Shown here: piece after piece, positions 1 through 8,078 of the stretch
Position numbering within the stretch: position 1 is the first letter of the stretch
How the letters are laid out: every line of letters begins with the position of its first letter
Source: Cyanobacteria bacterium RI_101
GTDB lineage: Bacteria; Cyanobacteriota; Cyanobacteriia; Cyanobacteriales; Microcystaceae
NCBI GenBank assembly: GCA_016471375.1
Contig: WGLZ01000013.1
Location: forward strand, 1-64,000
Length of the DNA stretch: 64,000 bases
Direction: 5' to 3'
Made by a program: the position numbers and the translations under genes
Notes under the pieces: generated by a model
Databases searched by the model: none
Told to the model about the DNA's origin: nothing
What the model saw: the letters and a program-made list of their open reading frames with translations, nothing else

Positions 1-61
1 TAGCCCCCATCCACTTGTCTAGCTCTTGGATAATCTCATTTAAACTTTTTTCGCTAATCAT
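1..61 (-). CDS. N-terminal end of an unidentified small protein, cut by the window edge
   Basis: An ATG at 61-59 on the minus strand opens a reading frame that begins MISEKSLNEI and runs out of the window after 20 codons. A purine-rich GCAGGAG lies about 10 bases upstream, which supports translation. Too little is visible to name a family. The neighbouring sequence on the right is pseudogene debris, so this frame could itself be a remnant. Confidence 0.35.
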   Translation of the reverse strand, partial: MISEKSLNEIIQELDKWMGA

Positions 62-103
62 GATAATACACTCCTGCAACTTCTCTCACTTCCCATTATA
101 CAC

Positions 104-400
104 CATGCTCTGAATGCACGACTCATCTGTAAATGCTATAGTTCCGCCTCCTACGACCTCCACAGCAAAAAACAAATCTACGAAGCTACGGGCGTCCGAG
201 AATATATCGTTTGGCGCACCCTAGAGCGCCAGTTGGATTGGTTTGTTCTTCACCAGGGGGGCTATCAACCCCTTGCCCCCGATGGGGAGGGCATTCTCCG
301 CAGTCGGGAGTTCCCCGGTCTCTGGCTCCATCTGCCGGCGCTGTTGCGAGACGACATGGCGACGGTCTTAAGAACCCTTGACCAAGGTTGCCAAGGCTAG
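104..400 (+). pseudogene. C-terminal remnant of an Uma2 (DUF820) family endonuclease
   Basis: The plus frame ending at the TAG at 398-400 reads SSASYDLHSKKQIYEATG followed by VREYIVWRTLERQLDW. This is the typical C-terminal half of Uma2/DUF820 proteins (a YDL..K...Y...GV.EY.VW pattern), a PD-(D/E)xK nuclease-like family greatly expanded in cyanobacteria. Only about 90 residues remain and no start codon or N-terminal domain precedes them, so the gene is truncated at its 5' end. Bases 256-333 recur almost unchanged at 30422-30498. Family call from sequence pattern; function presumed lost. Confidence 0.7.
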
Positions 401-520
401 TTCGAATAACCACACCTAATTATCTAGCGCTCAAGCCAGCGAACTCTCGTTGACACAGCTCTTAAATACGGCTCACATTGCCCTATAAATGCGCCCGAAC
501 TTGCGCGTTAGTCTGCGTTA

Positions 521-878
521 TCATAGCGACACCTCCAGTAAACCGGCTAGCTTTTTCAAAATCCGTAAGACCTCCCGCCATTCAGAAGCCAGAGTATAAA
601 GGGAAAACGCCCGCGATAAGCTGTAAAGCCGTTCTGGTTGTTGGGTCAGCTTCACAAACAAAATATCATCTCCATTAATCAACAGACCAAACAAAGGGCG
701 CTCCGATTGGGGACTAGCTAACAGATAGGCCAGAGCTTGGGGTAGCGCCGAACGGGTCGGAATCTAGGATTTTTCAGATCCGAATTCGCCGAGACCAGAT
801 TTTCCTCATCATATTGCAAAATTTCAGCCGCCGAGACCTTAGCGCCGTCTCCGAGGTTTGCAAATTGCCAGGAAAGCC
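521..878 (-). pseudogene. Frameshifted remnant resembling a cyanobacterial restriction-endonuclease-type protein
   Basis: On the minus strand the frame ending at the TGA at 523-521 reads ALAYLLASPQSERPLFGLLI then NGDDILFVKLTQQPERLYSL. It closely resembles the C-terminal end of small cyanobacterial proteins annotated as type I restriction R-subunit-like (a QALAYMLANP..E..FGLVTNG..F.F.KL pattern, from memory). Upstream, near 760-770, the coding signal shifts to another frame that reads VSAAEILQYDEENLVSANSD; the first frame has an in-frame stop there. The two parts may be one frameshifted gene or two remnants side by side. No start codon is visible and the amidase gene abuts at 895. Confidence 0.5.
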
Positions 879-894
879 CTTTTTAAACAGGCGC

Positions 895-2286
895 TTAAAT
901 AAGCGGGCGGGAGAACTGAACCCGCTCTTCCAAGCGCCGGGCCAACGCCAACAGAGTCGCTTCTCCCGCGGGGCGTCCCGCGAGTTGGACGCTGTAGGGC
1001 AATCCGTCTTCCTCCCAACCCATCGGTAAAGATAACGCGGGTAGGCCGCTGGCGTTAAAGGGCGGACAGGGCGCCACCCATTGGATAATTTTGGCCACTG
1101 TTTCCTCTGGGGTAAGTTCAGCCCAGGCGCCAATACGGGGAGGGCGGTGGTTGTAAACCGGTAGGACTAAAAGATCAAAGTCTGCAAAAAAGGCGACGAT
1201 TTGCCGGGAAATCAACTGCATGGACTGGGTCGCCCGCAGATACTCCCCCGCTGTGCCGCTAGTTTCTCCCAACCAACGATTCACCGGACTTAAATACTCC
1301 AAGGGAATCCCCGCGGCGCCGACCCCAGCTTGCCAAATGGTTTTAAAGGGTTCCGCTAGACCTTCGGCGTTAAAGCAGGCTTCTTCGACGCTGTGACCCA
1401 ACGCCTCCAGGTGGGCGACGGCTTCCCGGACGCCCCGTTGACTGACCTCGTCCGCCGGGGGGAAGGGGCGCATTTGGGTGGTAAAGGCGATTTTAAGCCG
1501 GGGCAGGGGTCGCTCTAAACTGGCTAGAAAAGGAATTTCCGGGTCGGGGAGCCAATAGGGATCGCCGGTGGTATAGCCCGCGAGGACGTCTAGGAGGGCG
1601 GCGCTGTCGGCTACGGTTTGGGTTAAAGCGCCGCCAGAAGCAATGCCGCTTTGGTAATCCCCCACCGGCGCGTTAGAAACTCGGCCCCGACTGGGTTTCA
1701 GTCCCACTAACCCGCAACAAGCGGCGGGGCCCCGCAGAGAGCCGCCCCCGTCGGAGCCGTGGGCCGCGGGAATTAAGCCCGCCGCCACCGCGGAGGAGGC
1801 GCCGCCGCTACTGCCGCCGGGGGTGTAGTCCACATTCCAGGGATTGCGGGCGGGGGGCAGTCCGGGGGTTTCGGTGTAGGGAAAAGAGCCGAGTTCCGAG
1901 GTTGCGGTTTTTCCTAGCAGAATGAACCCTGCCTCCCGCAGACGAGCCACAATACCGTCGTCCGCCGGCGCCGGTTGGGGTTGAGCGTAGAGCGCCGCCA
2001 CGCCGTAGCCCGTGGGCATCCCCGCCACTCGGTTCAGGTCTTTAACGGCGGTGGGAACGCCAAAAAAGGGCGGCAAATCTTCGGGAGCTAAGGTCGTTAA
2101 CTGTTCCGTTTTCGCCTGGGCGTCCGCCAGCGCCGCTTCCGCGTCCACATAAACAAAACTGCCCAGTTCCGGGTTCCGGCGCTCGATCCGTCGCAGAAAA
2201 TAGGCGGTCGCTTCCGCGGGAGAAAGCTGACGACGGCGAATCAGTTGGGCGATTTCCAGCGCCGAAAGGCGGGCAAGCTCAGTCAT
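895..2286 (-). CDS. Amidase signature family hydrolase (GatA-like)
   Basis: A 463-residue amidase-signature enzyme that should hydrolyse an amide bond by a Ser-cisSer-Lys triad. The triad is visible: Lys82 in AVKDLN, Ser159 in the GGSSGG motif and Ser183 in GSDGGGSLRGPA. Length matches the family. The ATG at 2286 (MTELARLSAL) was preferred over an upstream start at 2490 because the extra 68 residues look non-coding and would run through the start of the divergent gene at 2404. Whether it is the GatA subunit of Glu-tRNA(Gln) amidotransferase or a stand-alone amidase cannot be settled; no gatB or gatC is nearby. The substrate is unknown. Confidence 0.88.
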   Translation of the reverse strand: MTELARLSALEIAQLIRRRQLSPAEATAYFLRRIERRNPELGSFVYVDAEAALADAQAKTEQLTTLAPEDLPPFFGVPTAVKDLNRVAGMPTGYGVAALYAQPQPAPADDGIVARLREAGFILLGKTATSELGSFPYTETPGLPPARNPWNVDYTPGGSSGGASSAVAAGLIPAAHGSDGGGSLRGPAACCGLVGLKPSRGRVSNAPVGDYQSGIASGGALTQTVADSAALLDVLAGYTTGDPYWLPDPEIPFLASLERPLPRLKIAFTTQMRPFPPADEVSQRGVREAVAHLEALGHSVEEACFNAEGLAEPFKTIWQAGVGAAGIPLEYLSPVNRWLGETSGTAGEYLRATQSMQLISRQIVAFFADFDLLVLPVYNHRPPRIGAWAELTPEETVAKIIQWVAPCPPFNASGLPALSLPMGWEEDGLPYSVQLAGRPAGEATLLALARRLEERVQFSRPLI

Positions 2287-2403
2287 GGACAGACAAAGAC
2301 GGGGACAAAGGCTTATCTTACTCCATCGGCTGATCTCCGCTGAAAATCGGCGTATGATTAGGTTTCGGCGCCGGGAGAATGCCCCCTCAGTTTCGTTTTT
2401 TTT

Positions 2404-4881
2404 ATGCTGATCCCCCTCTCTAGTTTGATCGTCGCTCTGGTTATCCTCGGCAATCTCGGGTTGCTTCTGGGGGAGCTGCCCTTTTATCAACGGTTACCGG
2501 CGCTCTGGCGCCATCGCAGGGATCCCGTCTTTTTGCTCGGCGCCGGGTTAGTCAGTCTGGTTTTAGGTTTGGGGTTGCCTGGCTATTGGGGCTGGGTTGA
2601 AGGCGCCGTCCTCCAGCAATTTAGAACTTCCGTCGGCTTACTGGCTCTCGGTTTACTCCTACTAGCCTTTTGGCGGGAGTTGTTTTGGGAAAATCCCTTA
2701 GCGAAATGGGTCAAGCGCCGGAGCCGACCCCGCCGGACTGTATTGATTTGGGTCTTGCTGTTGGGAATCATCGCCCTAGCCCTGCTGGCGCCCTTGGCTT
2801 CGTCAAAGATCATTTTTTCCAGTAGCTTAGAAAGCGTCTCCCATGTGGGCTGGATCGTTCAGGCCAAATTGGCGCTGGAGGAAGGTCAATTTCCCCTGCG
2901 GGTGGCGCCCTTGGAAAATAACGGTTGGCGTTATCCTAGCTTTCAGTTCTATAGTCAGTTTCCCTATACCGTAGCGGGATTAATCTATAAATTCATCACT
3001 CCCGATAATCCCTACAGCGCCTATCGGCTGGTGCTCTGGGGATCTTTAACCCTAGGGGGACTGTTTATCTCTCGTCTAGCTTTGGCGCTCAGCGCCTCTC
3101 CGGTGGCGGCGCTGTTAAGCGGCGTCGCCTACATGAGCGCCCCTTATTTTTTAAACAATATCCACGCCAGGGGAGCCTTCACGGAATCCGTCGCCCAGGG
3201 TCTTTTACCGATTGTTTTATTTTATAGCTGGCGAGTTTGTCAAAGACCTAATTTAAGAAGCGCCGTCTTTGCCGCCGTCGCTTGGTTTGCTCTCGGAGTA
3301 ACCCATATTATTACCTTTCTCTATGCCACGCTTTTTTTAATCCTCCTCGGCGCTGTTTTATTCTGCCGAAGTCCTCGGCGCCGGGCGTTTAAAAAACCGG
3401 TTTTCTTCATAACCCTCAGTTACCTCTGGGCTTGGGGCTTGGCGCTCTATTTTCTAGCGCCGGTTTTACTGGAATCCTCATCCCTTTCCATCCGCCAGCA
3501 GATCAACATGATCAGCCCCTTTGACACCCGTTGGATGACGCCCTTAGCTAATTTACTCTCCCCCCTTTCCCTGCCGCCGGAGCCAACCCTAGACGGAGTC
3601 GCCGCCACCTACGGGCTACACCCGGCCATTGGTTGGATTTTCCTGGCGGGTTGGGGCGCCGTGGCTTACTATCACCTGGGACAAAAATCCATTCCGGCTA
3701 AATTAGAGCCAGCCCGCGCCCTCTTTACGCCGGTTTTAAGCCTTTTTCTCCTCGCTTTTTTCCTGCTTTGGAGTCCGGTGGATATTTGGGCTTTTCTACC
3801 CCGACAGTTGTGGGTGACCCAATTTACCTTCCGCTTTTTAACCCATCTGATGTGGACGGGGGCCTTGTTAAGCGCCTGGGGGATAGTCTTAATTTTTCGC
3901 CAACGCCTCGACCGGCGACATCTCGTCTTGGGGATTTTAATTATCATTTTGCTCAACCGCCCCTGGCTTCCGGTTCCTAAAGGAAACGTGACCGTCGCCT
4001 CTGTCATGCAAGAGCCGTTATTTCGGAATTCCGGCGCCTTGGATTATCTCCACCGCCTCCCCAGCCGCCAGTTATTGGGCAATAGCGAACTGCCGGTTAC
4101 GGCGCTGGATTGGATTCCCAGTTTTGGCAGTTGGAACACCTTTTTAACCCGTAATTTGGAACTCTTCGCCCAATTTCCCGACCCGACCCAGACCCAAGTT
4201 CCCGCGGGTTACCTCGCTCGTTTCCGCTATCCTAAACCCGCCCCCGGCGGCGCTCCCCGCTTAATCCTGACGGGACGATTAGATCCCGAGGAAGACCTTG
4301 GGCCCGATAGCGTCAGTGTGGATCTCAATCAACAGCGCCTTGGGGAAATTAACCTCAACCAACGGGCCTTTAATTTAGATATTCCCCTACCTCAAATTGA
4401 GGACAAAGAACCCGATTGGACCTTGACCTTCACCCTGCAAAGTCCCGATCCCAACCGTCCGCCTCCCCGGTTATTAATTGACCAGTTTAAAATTATCGGT
4501 TTAACCCCCTCAGACAGCGCCGTTACCGTGACCCAAACCCAAAACGCTTGCCGGCGCGTCGGCGCCGTTACCCAATGCCAAGTCCAGGGCGACCCCGCCG
4601 CGGAAGTGGCGCAACTGCCCGTTCTGTATTATCCCCGACTCCTGCGGGTGGAGATTAACGGTCAACCGGCGCCCTATTTTCCCGTTCATCACCGGGATTA
4701 CCATTTAGTCGGGGTTCGTCTCCCCCCCGGCGCTCATACCGTCACCGTCGCTTTTCGGGGTCTAGTCTGGGCCAATTTCCTCAGCGCCGTCAGTTGGTTG
4801 GGGTTAATCCTAGCGGGATTTCTGACCTTGCCCCGTTTTTCGCCAGTCGCCGGAGACCGTAAACTGAAAAACATCGATTAA
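2404..4881 (+). CDS. Large membrane protein with a 6-pyruvoyl-tetrahydropterin synthase-related membrane domain
   Basis: An 825-residue polytopic inner-membrane protein. The first roughly 560 residues hold about a dozen hydrophobic segments; the rest is a soluble, probably periplasmic, beta-rich region closed by one last membrane span near residues 795-815. The stretch around residues 140-260 (SHVGWIVQAKLALEEGQFPL, a YPSFQFYSQFPY run and an ARGAFTES motif) matches the membrane family called PTPS-related, which has a GT-C-like architecture. Its role in bacteria is not established; a glycosyl-transfer function is only a guess. It is divergent from the amidase and followed 12 bases later by another membrane protein, so the two may be co-transcribed. 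Confidence 0.75.
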   Translation: MLIPLSSLIVALVILGNLGLLLGELPFYQRLPALWRHRRDPVFLLGAGLVSLVLGLGLPGYWGWVEGAVLQQFRTSVGLLALGLLLLAFWRELFWENPLAKWVKRRSRPRRTVLIWVLLLGIIALALLAPLASSKIIFSSSLESVSHVGWIVQAKLALEEGQFPLRVAPLENNGWRYPSFQFYSQFPYTVAGLIYKFITPDNPYSAYRLVLWGSLTLGGLFISRLALALSASPVAALLSGVAYMSAPYFLNNIHARGAFTESVAQGLLPIVLFYSWRVCQRPNLRSAVFAAVAWFALGVTHIITFLYATLFLILLGAVLFCRSPRRRAFKKPVFFITLSYLWAWGLALYFLAPVLLESSSLSIRQQINMISPFDTRWMTPLANLLSPLSLPPEPTLDGVAATYGLHPAIGWIFLAGWGAVAYYHLGQKSIPAKLEPARALFTPVLSLFLLAFFLLWSPVDIWAFLPRQLWVTQFTFRFLTHLMWTGALLSAWGIVLIFRQRLDRRHLVLGILIIILLNRPWLPVPKGNVTVASVMQEPLFRNSGALDYLHRLPSRQLLGNSELPVTALDWIPSFGSWNTFLTRNLELFAQFPDPTQTQVPAGYLARFRYPKPAPGGAPRLILTGRLDPEEDLGPDSVSVDLNQQRLGEINLNQRAFNLDIPLPQIEDKEPDWTLTFTLQSPDPNRPPPRLLIDQFKIIGLTPSDSAVTVTQTQNACRRVGAVTQCQVQGDPAAEVAQLPVLYYPRLLRVEINGQPAPYFPVHHRDYHLVGVRLPPGAHTVTVAFRGLVWANFLSAVSWLGLILAGFLTLPRFSPVAGDRKLKNID

Positions 4882-4893
4882 CCTTCCCTCCCC

Positions 4894-5931
4894 ATGATTC
4901 CCCTCTACGAGGACGACTTAGACTGGGCCGCCCAGGCGGGTCTATTGAACCCGGAGCAAGTGGCCCCCCTCTGGCAGGCCCTGGGGGAGCGGGCCCAAGC
5001 TCGCCCTCGTTTTAGCGGCGTCACCGCGGCTTACTATGGCGGCGCCCTGGTGGTAATGGCGGCGCTGGGACTCTTTTTAACCTTGGCTTGGGAAAATTTA
5101 GGGGGCTGGGGCATTTTCGCCCTGGCGCTGGTTTACGGCTTGGGCTTAAGCGGCGCCGGCTATTGGCTCTCCTTCCGGCAGAGGTTAACCATTCCCGGCG
5201 GTCTTTTGTTCACCGCCGCGGTTTGGATGACGCCCCTCGCGGTCTATGGTCTCCAGCGGGCCTTAAACTTTTGGAGTCAGGGAGATCCGGGACAGTACGC
5301 TAACTTTTACACCTGGATTCGGGGCAGTTGGTTCCTGATGGAAATCAGCACCTTAATTGTCGGCGCTATCGCCCTCTACTTTGTCCGCTTTCCCTTTTTA
5401 ACCTTTCCCCTGGCTTGGTGTCTCTGGTTTCTCTCCATGGATGTCGCTCCCCTCTTCTTCGGCGCCGACGCGGATTTTCGCGCCCGCGCTTGGGTCTCCT
5501 TTTGGCTGGGGTTAGGGGGATTAATCCTGGCTTATTTAGTGGATCTACGCTCCCCCCGCAGTCGGGGCGACTACGCCTTTTGGCTCTATCTCTTCGGTTT
5601 ATTAAGCTTTTGGCCTAGTTTGCCCTTCACCGGCGCCGATACGGAATGGAGCCGTTTTCTCTATTTTTTAGTAAACCTAGGGCTGATGATTCTTTCCGTG
5701 GCCCTGCGGCGCCGACTGTTAATGGTCTTTGGGGCGCTGGGGGTTTTTGGCTACTTAAGCTACTTGGCGTTTCAGGTCTTCGCCCAGTCCTTGCTCTTTC
5801 CCCTGGCCCTCTCGGCGCTGGGCTTAGGACTCATCGCCCTAGGTGTCCTCTACCAGCGCCATTGTCGGCGCTGGGAAGCCTATTTTAAGCGGCGCTGGCC
5901 CGGCGTTCAAGGTTTTTTACCAAAGGAATAG
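4894..5931 (+). CDS. DUF2157-like integral membrane protein
   Basis: A 345-residue protein with a soluble N-terminus of about 50 residues (LDWAAQAGLLNPEQVAPLWQ) followed by about nine to ten hydrophobic segments. The N-terminal 'aaGli...q...l' helix pair before a membrane array is typical of the DUF2157 group of predicted membrane proteins. No catalytic motif is visible. It starts 12 bases after the preceding membrane gene and ends 3 bases before the DUF4087 gene, suggesting one transcript from 2404 to 6369. Function unknown. Confidence 0.7.
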   Translation: MIPLYEDDLDWAAQAGLLNPEQVAPLWQALGERAQARPRFSGVTAAYYGGALVVMAALGLFLTLAWENLGGWGIFALALVYGLGLSGAGYWLSFRQRLTIPGGLLFTAAVWMTPLAVYGLQRALNFWSQGDPGQYANFYTWIRGSWFLMEISTLIVGAIALYFVRFPFLTFPLAWCLWFLSMDVAPLFFGADADFRARAWVSFWLGLGGLILAYLVDLRSPRSRGDYAFWLYLFGLLSFWPSLPFTGADTEWSRFLYFLVNLGLMILSVALRRRLLMVFGALGVFGYLSYLAFQVFAQSLLFPLALSALGLGLIALGVLYQRHCRRWEAYFKRRWPGVQGFLPKE

Positions 5932-5934
5932 GTT

Positions 5935-6369
5935 ATGAGTCAATCATTTTGGCTAGCGGTTCTGGCAACGGGATTGTGGGTGGAAACGGCGCTCGCGCAA
6001 GCGCCTCTCCAGAAGCGTTGCGGCTGGTTTTCTAACCCGACGCCGGGGAATCTCTGGCTCAGGGACGCCGACGGAGAATGGTTAATCGGCGCCCAGGGGG
6101 GCTACCAAACGCCGGGGGATTGGCCCTGGCCGGCGTTTGGCCCTCAAGACTGGGTGACGACCAATAGCGGCGACTACGGCTACGGTTGCGCCTGCTTTGA
6201 ATTGCGGGTCGATCCCAAAAGTCGCCGGGTTTTGGAAATTAAAACCAGTCAACCCCGGCCCCTCGGCGCCTGTCGTCAAGATCCCCGCCTTTCTCCCCTC
6301 GGGGGGAAGGGAGATCGACGTTTCGTTACGAAGGCAACGAAGCCAATCCTCGACGGTCTCAGTTTCTAG
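5935..6369 (+). CDS. Secreted DUF4087 family protein
   Basis: A 144-residue protein with a signal peptide (about residues 1-22, cleavage after ETALAQA) and the DUF4087 signature KRCGWFSNPTPGNLWLRDAD, then GGYQTPGD and NSGDYGYGCACFELRVDP. Four cysteines suggest disulphides in the periplasm. The family usually ends soon after the second conserved cysteine region; here about 25 extra residues after DPRLSPL look unrelated, so the tail may come from a late frameshift or a lost stop. Function of the family is unknown. Confidence 0.72.
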   Translation: MSQSFWLAVLATGLWVETALAQAPLQKRCGWFSNPTPGNLWLRDADGEWLIGAQGGYQTPGDWPWPAFGPQDWVTTNSGDYGYGCACFELRVDPKSRRVLEIKTSQPRPLGACRQDPRLSPLGGKGDRRFVTKATKPILDGLSF

Positions 6370-6537
6370 ATTGAGCCGGGACAAACCGTCGGCCTTGTCG
6401 GGGAGAGTCGAACTCTCCTCCGGTTCATCGCGACGCCTGCGCCCCGGCTCGTTTGCAAGACTGCGAATTATTAATTCTGGACGACCCCAGCGCCGCCCAG
6501 GGTATAGTTAAAGACTGGGTATCTTTGAGAAATCGCC

Positions 6538-7320
6538 ATGGCACTTTTAGATCTGACGGGAAAAAAAGCCCTTGTGACGGGCATCGCCAATAATCGCTCT
6601 ATCGCCTGGGGGATCGCCCAACAACTCCATCAGGCCGGCGCCGAATTGGCCGTAACCTTTTTACCGGACGAGAAGGGGCGCTTTGAAAAGAAAGTGCGGG
6701 AACTGGTGGAACCCTTAAATCCCAGTTTAATTCTGCCCTGCGACGTCCAAAACGACGAGCAAATGGAAGACCTGTTTCAAACCGTCGGCGCTCAGTGGGG
6801 ACAGTTGGATATTTTGATCCATTGCCTCGCCTTTGCGGACAAAGAAGGCTTAACGGGCGACTTCAGCGATATTCCTCGGGAGTCCTACGGCAAGGCGCTG
6901 GAGATTAGCGCCTATTCCCTCGGGCATTTGGCTCGGTTAGCCAAACCCTTGATGACCCAAGGAGGCAGTCTGATCACCCTCTCCTACCTGGGGGGCGTCA
7001 AAGTCATCCCCAACTACAACTTAATGGGGGTGGCCAAAGCGGCGCTGGAAATGACGGTGCGCTATTTGGCGGCGGAATTGGGGCCCCAGGGGGTGCGGGT
7101 CAACGCCATTTCCGCCGGGCCGATTCGGACTCTGGCTTCCTCCGCGGTGGGCGGCATTTTAGACATGATTCACCACGTGGAAGCGACGGCGCCGCTCCGA
7201 CGGACGGTAACCCAAACGGAAGTGGGCAACGCCGCGGCCTTTTTGGCCAGCGACCTGGCCAGCGGCGTCACGGGACAAATTCTCTACGTGGACGCCGGTT
7301 ACGAAATTATGGGGATGTAA
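6538..7320 (+). CDS. fabI: Enoyl-[acyl-carrier-protein] reductase (NADH)
   Basis: FabI reduces trans-2-enoyl-ACP to acyl-ACP in the last step of each fatty-acid elongation cycle. The 260 residues show the FabI-type dinucleotide motif (TGIANNRSIAWGIA) and the Tyr-x6-Lys pair Tyr160/Lys167 in PNYNLMGVAKAALE, plus the AGPIRTLASSAV segment of the substrate loop. Length is that of the family. Its stop overlaps by one base (TAATG) the start of a small TPR gene, which implies translational coupling. Two other lipid genes, fabH and plsX, lie elsewhere in the window. Confidence 0.96.
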   Translation: MALLDLTGKKALVTGIANNRSIAWGIAQQLHQAGAELAVTFLPDEKGRFEKKVRELVEPLNPSLILPCDVQNDEQMEDLFQTVGAQWGQLDILIHCLAFADKEGLTGDFSDIPRESYGKALEISAYSLGHLARLAKPLMTQGGSLITLSYLGGVKVIPNYNLMGVAKAALEMTVRYLAAELGPQGVRVNAISAGPIRTLASSAVGGILDMIHHVEATAPLRRTVTQTEVGNAAAFLASDLASGVTGQILYVDAGYEIMGM

Positions 7321-7832
7321 TGGGCCCGTCCTTTGAGGAGCGTTTCCAGGCGGGCAAAGAGGCCTTTGAGGGGGGACGCTATCGCCTCAGCGTCGAGGCG
7401 CTGGAGGAGGCTGTTCAATTAACCAATCTGGGTTCCCGGCAGGGGGGAGAGGCCCAACTCTGGCTCGTTTTAGCCTACCAAGCCAGCGGGCGCTTGAAGG
7501 AGGCCCGGACGCTCTGCCGCAAACTCGTCCGTCATCCCCACCCGGACTGTCGCAAAAATAGCAAAAACGTCCTCTATATCCTCGAAGCGCCGCGGTTGAC
7601 CCGTCCCAAGGAATGGTTGACGGAGATCCCCGACTTAACCCAAACGGAAAATAGCCGTCCCGCCTACGCCGCCGCGGCCAAATCCCCCCGGCGCCCCAAG
7701 GAGAATCCTTCCCCGATTCTTTTTGAAGATCTGAGCCGCATGAACACCCGGGACAACGGCTTTGTGGCGGCGGCTCTCGCCCTAGGGGCGGCCCTGCTTC
7801 TAATCTTGGGAATTTGGGCCAGGGTCGGTTAA
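7320..7832 (+). CDS. Small TPR-like protein with a C-terminal membrane anchor
   Basis: A 170-residue protein. Residues about 5-80 form tetratricopeptide-like helices (FQAGKEAFEGGRYRLSVEAL, then QLWLVLAYQASGRLKEARTL). A polar linker follows and a single hydrophobic helix (residues about 147-166) ends the protein. This is a cytosolic TPR domain tethered to a membrane. The start codon shares its A with the fabI stop. The family is common in cyanobacteria but has no assigned role. Confidence 0.75.
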   Translation: MGPSFEERFQAGKEAFEGGRYRLSVEALEEAVQLTNLGSRQGGEAQLWLVLAYQASGRLKEARTLCRKLVRHPHPDCRKNSKNVLYILEAPRLTRPKEWLTEIPDLTQTENSRPAYAAAAKSPRRPKENPSPILFEDLSRMNTRDNGFVAAALALGAALLLILGIWARVG

Positions 7833-8078
7833 GCTAACGGTTTGGCTTAATCGGCGCTGTTTTTAGTTTTTAAACGTTTTCGATGAGGGCGATTTCGCCG
7901 GGCCGATAGGGGGCTTTAAATCCGGTTCCCCCTTTCCGCGGCGCCGTACTGAGCCTGGCGACGGAGCGGTTTGACACGTTTCGACCGCTCTTTAGCCATT
8001 GGTTGAATGATTTATTTTTAGCGTTCTTAGGTTACTCAACCATAATTTAAAATCGATAAAAACTCAATAAGTATTGAT
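7833..8078. other. Intergenic region with a small hairpin and a possible minus-strand gene remnant
   Basis: GAGCGGT (7964-7970) and ACCGCTC (7984-7990) form a 7-bp stem followed by TTT, a weak terminator candidate for fabI and the TPR gene. On the minus strand an open frame without an ATG ends at the TAA near 7880 and reads VARLSTAPRKGGTGFKAPYR. I do not recognise it; it could be a small gene started by the GTG just before, or a remnant. Confidence 0.3.
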
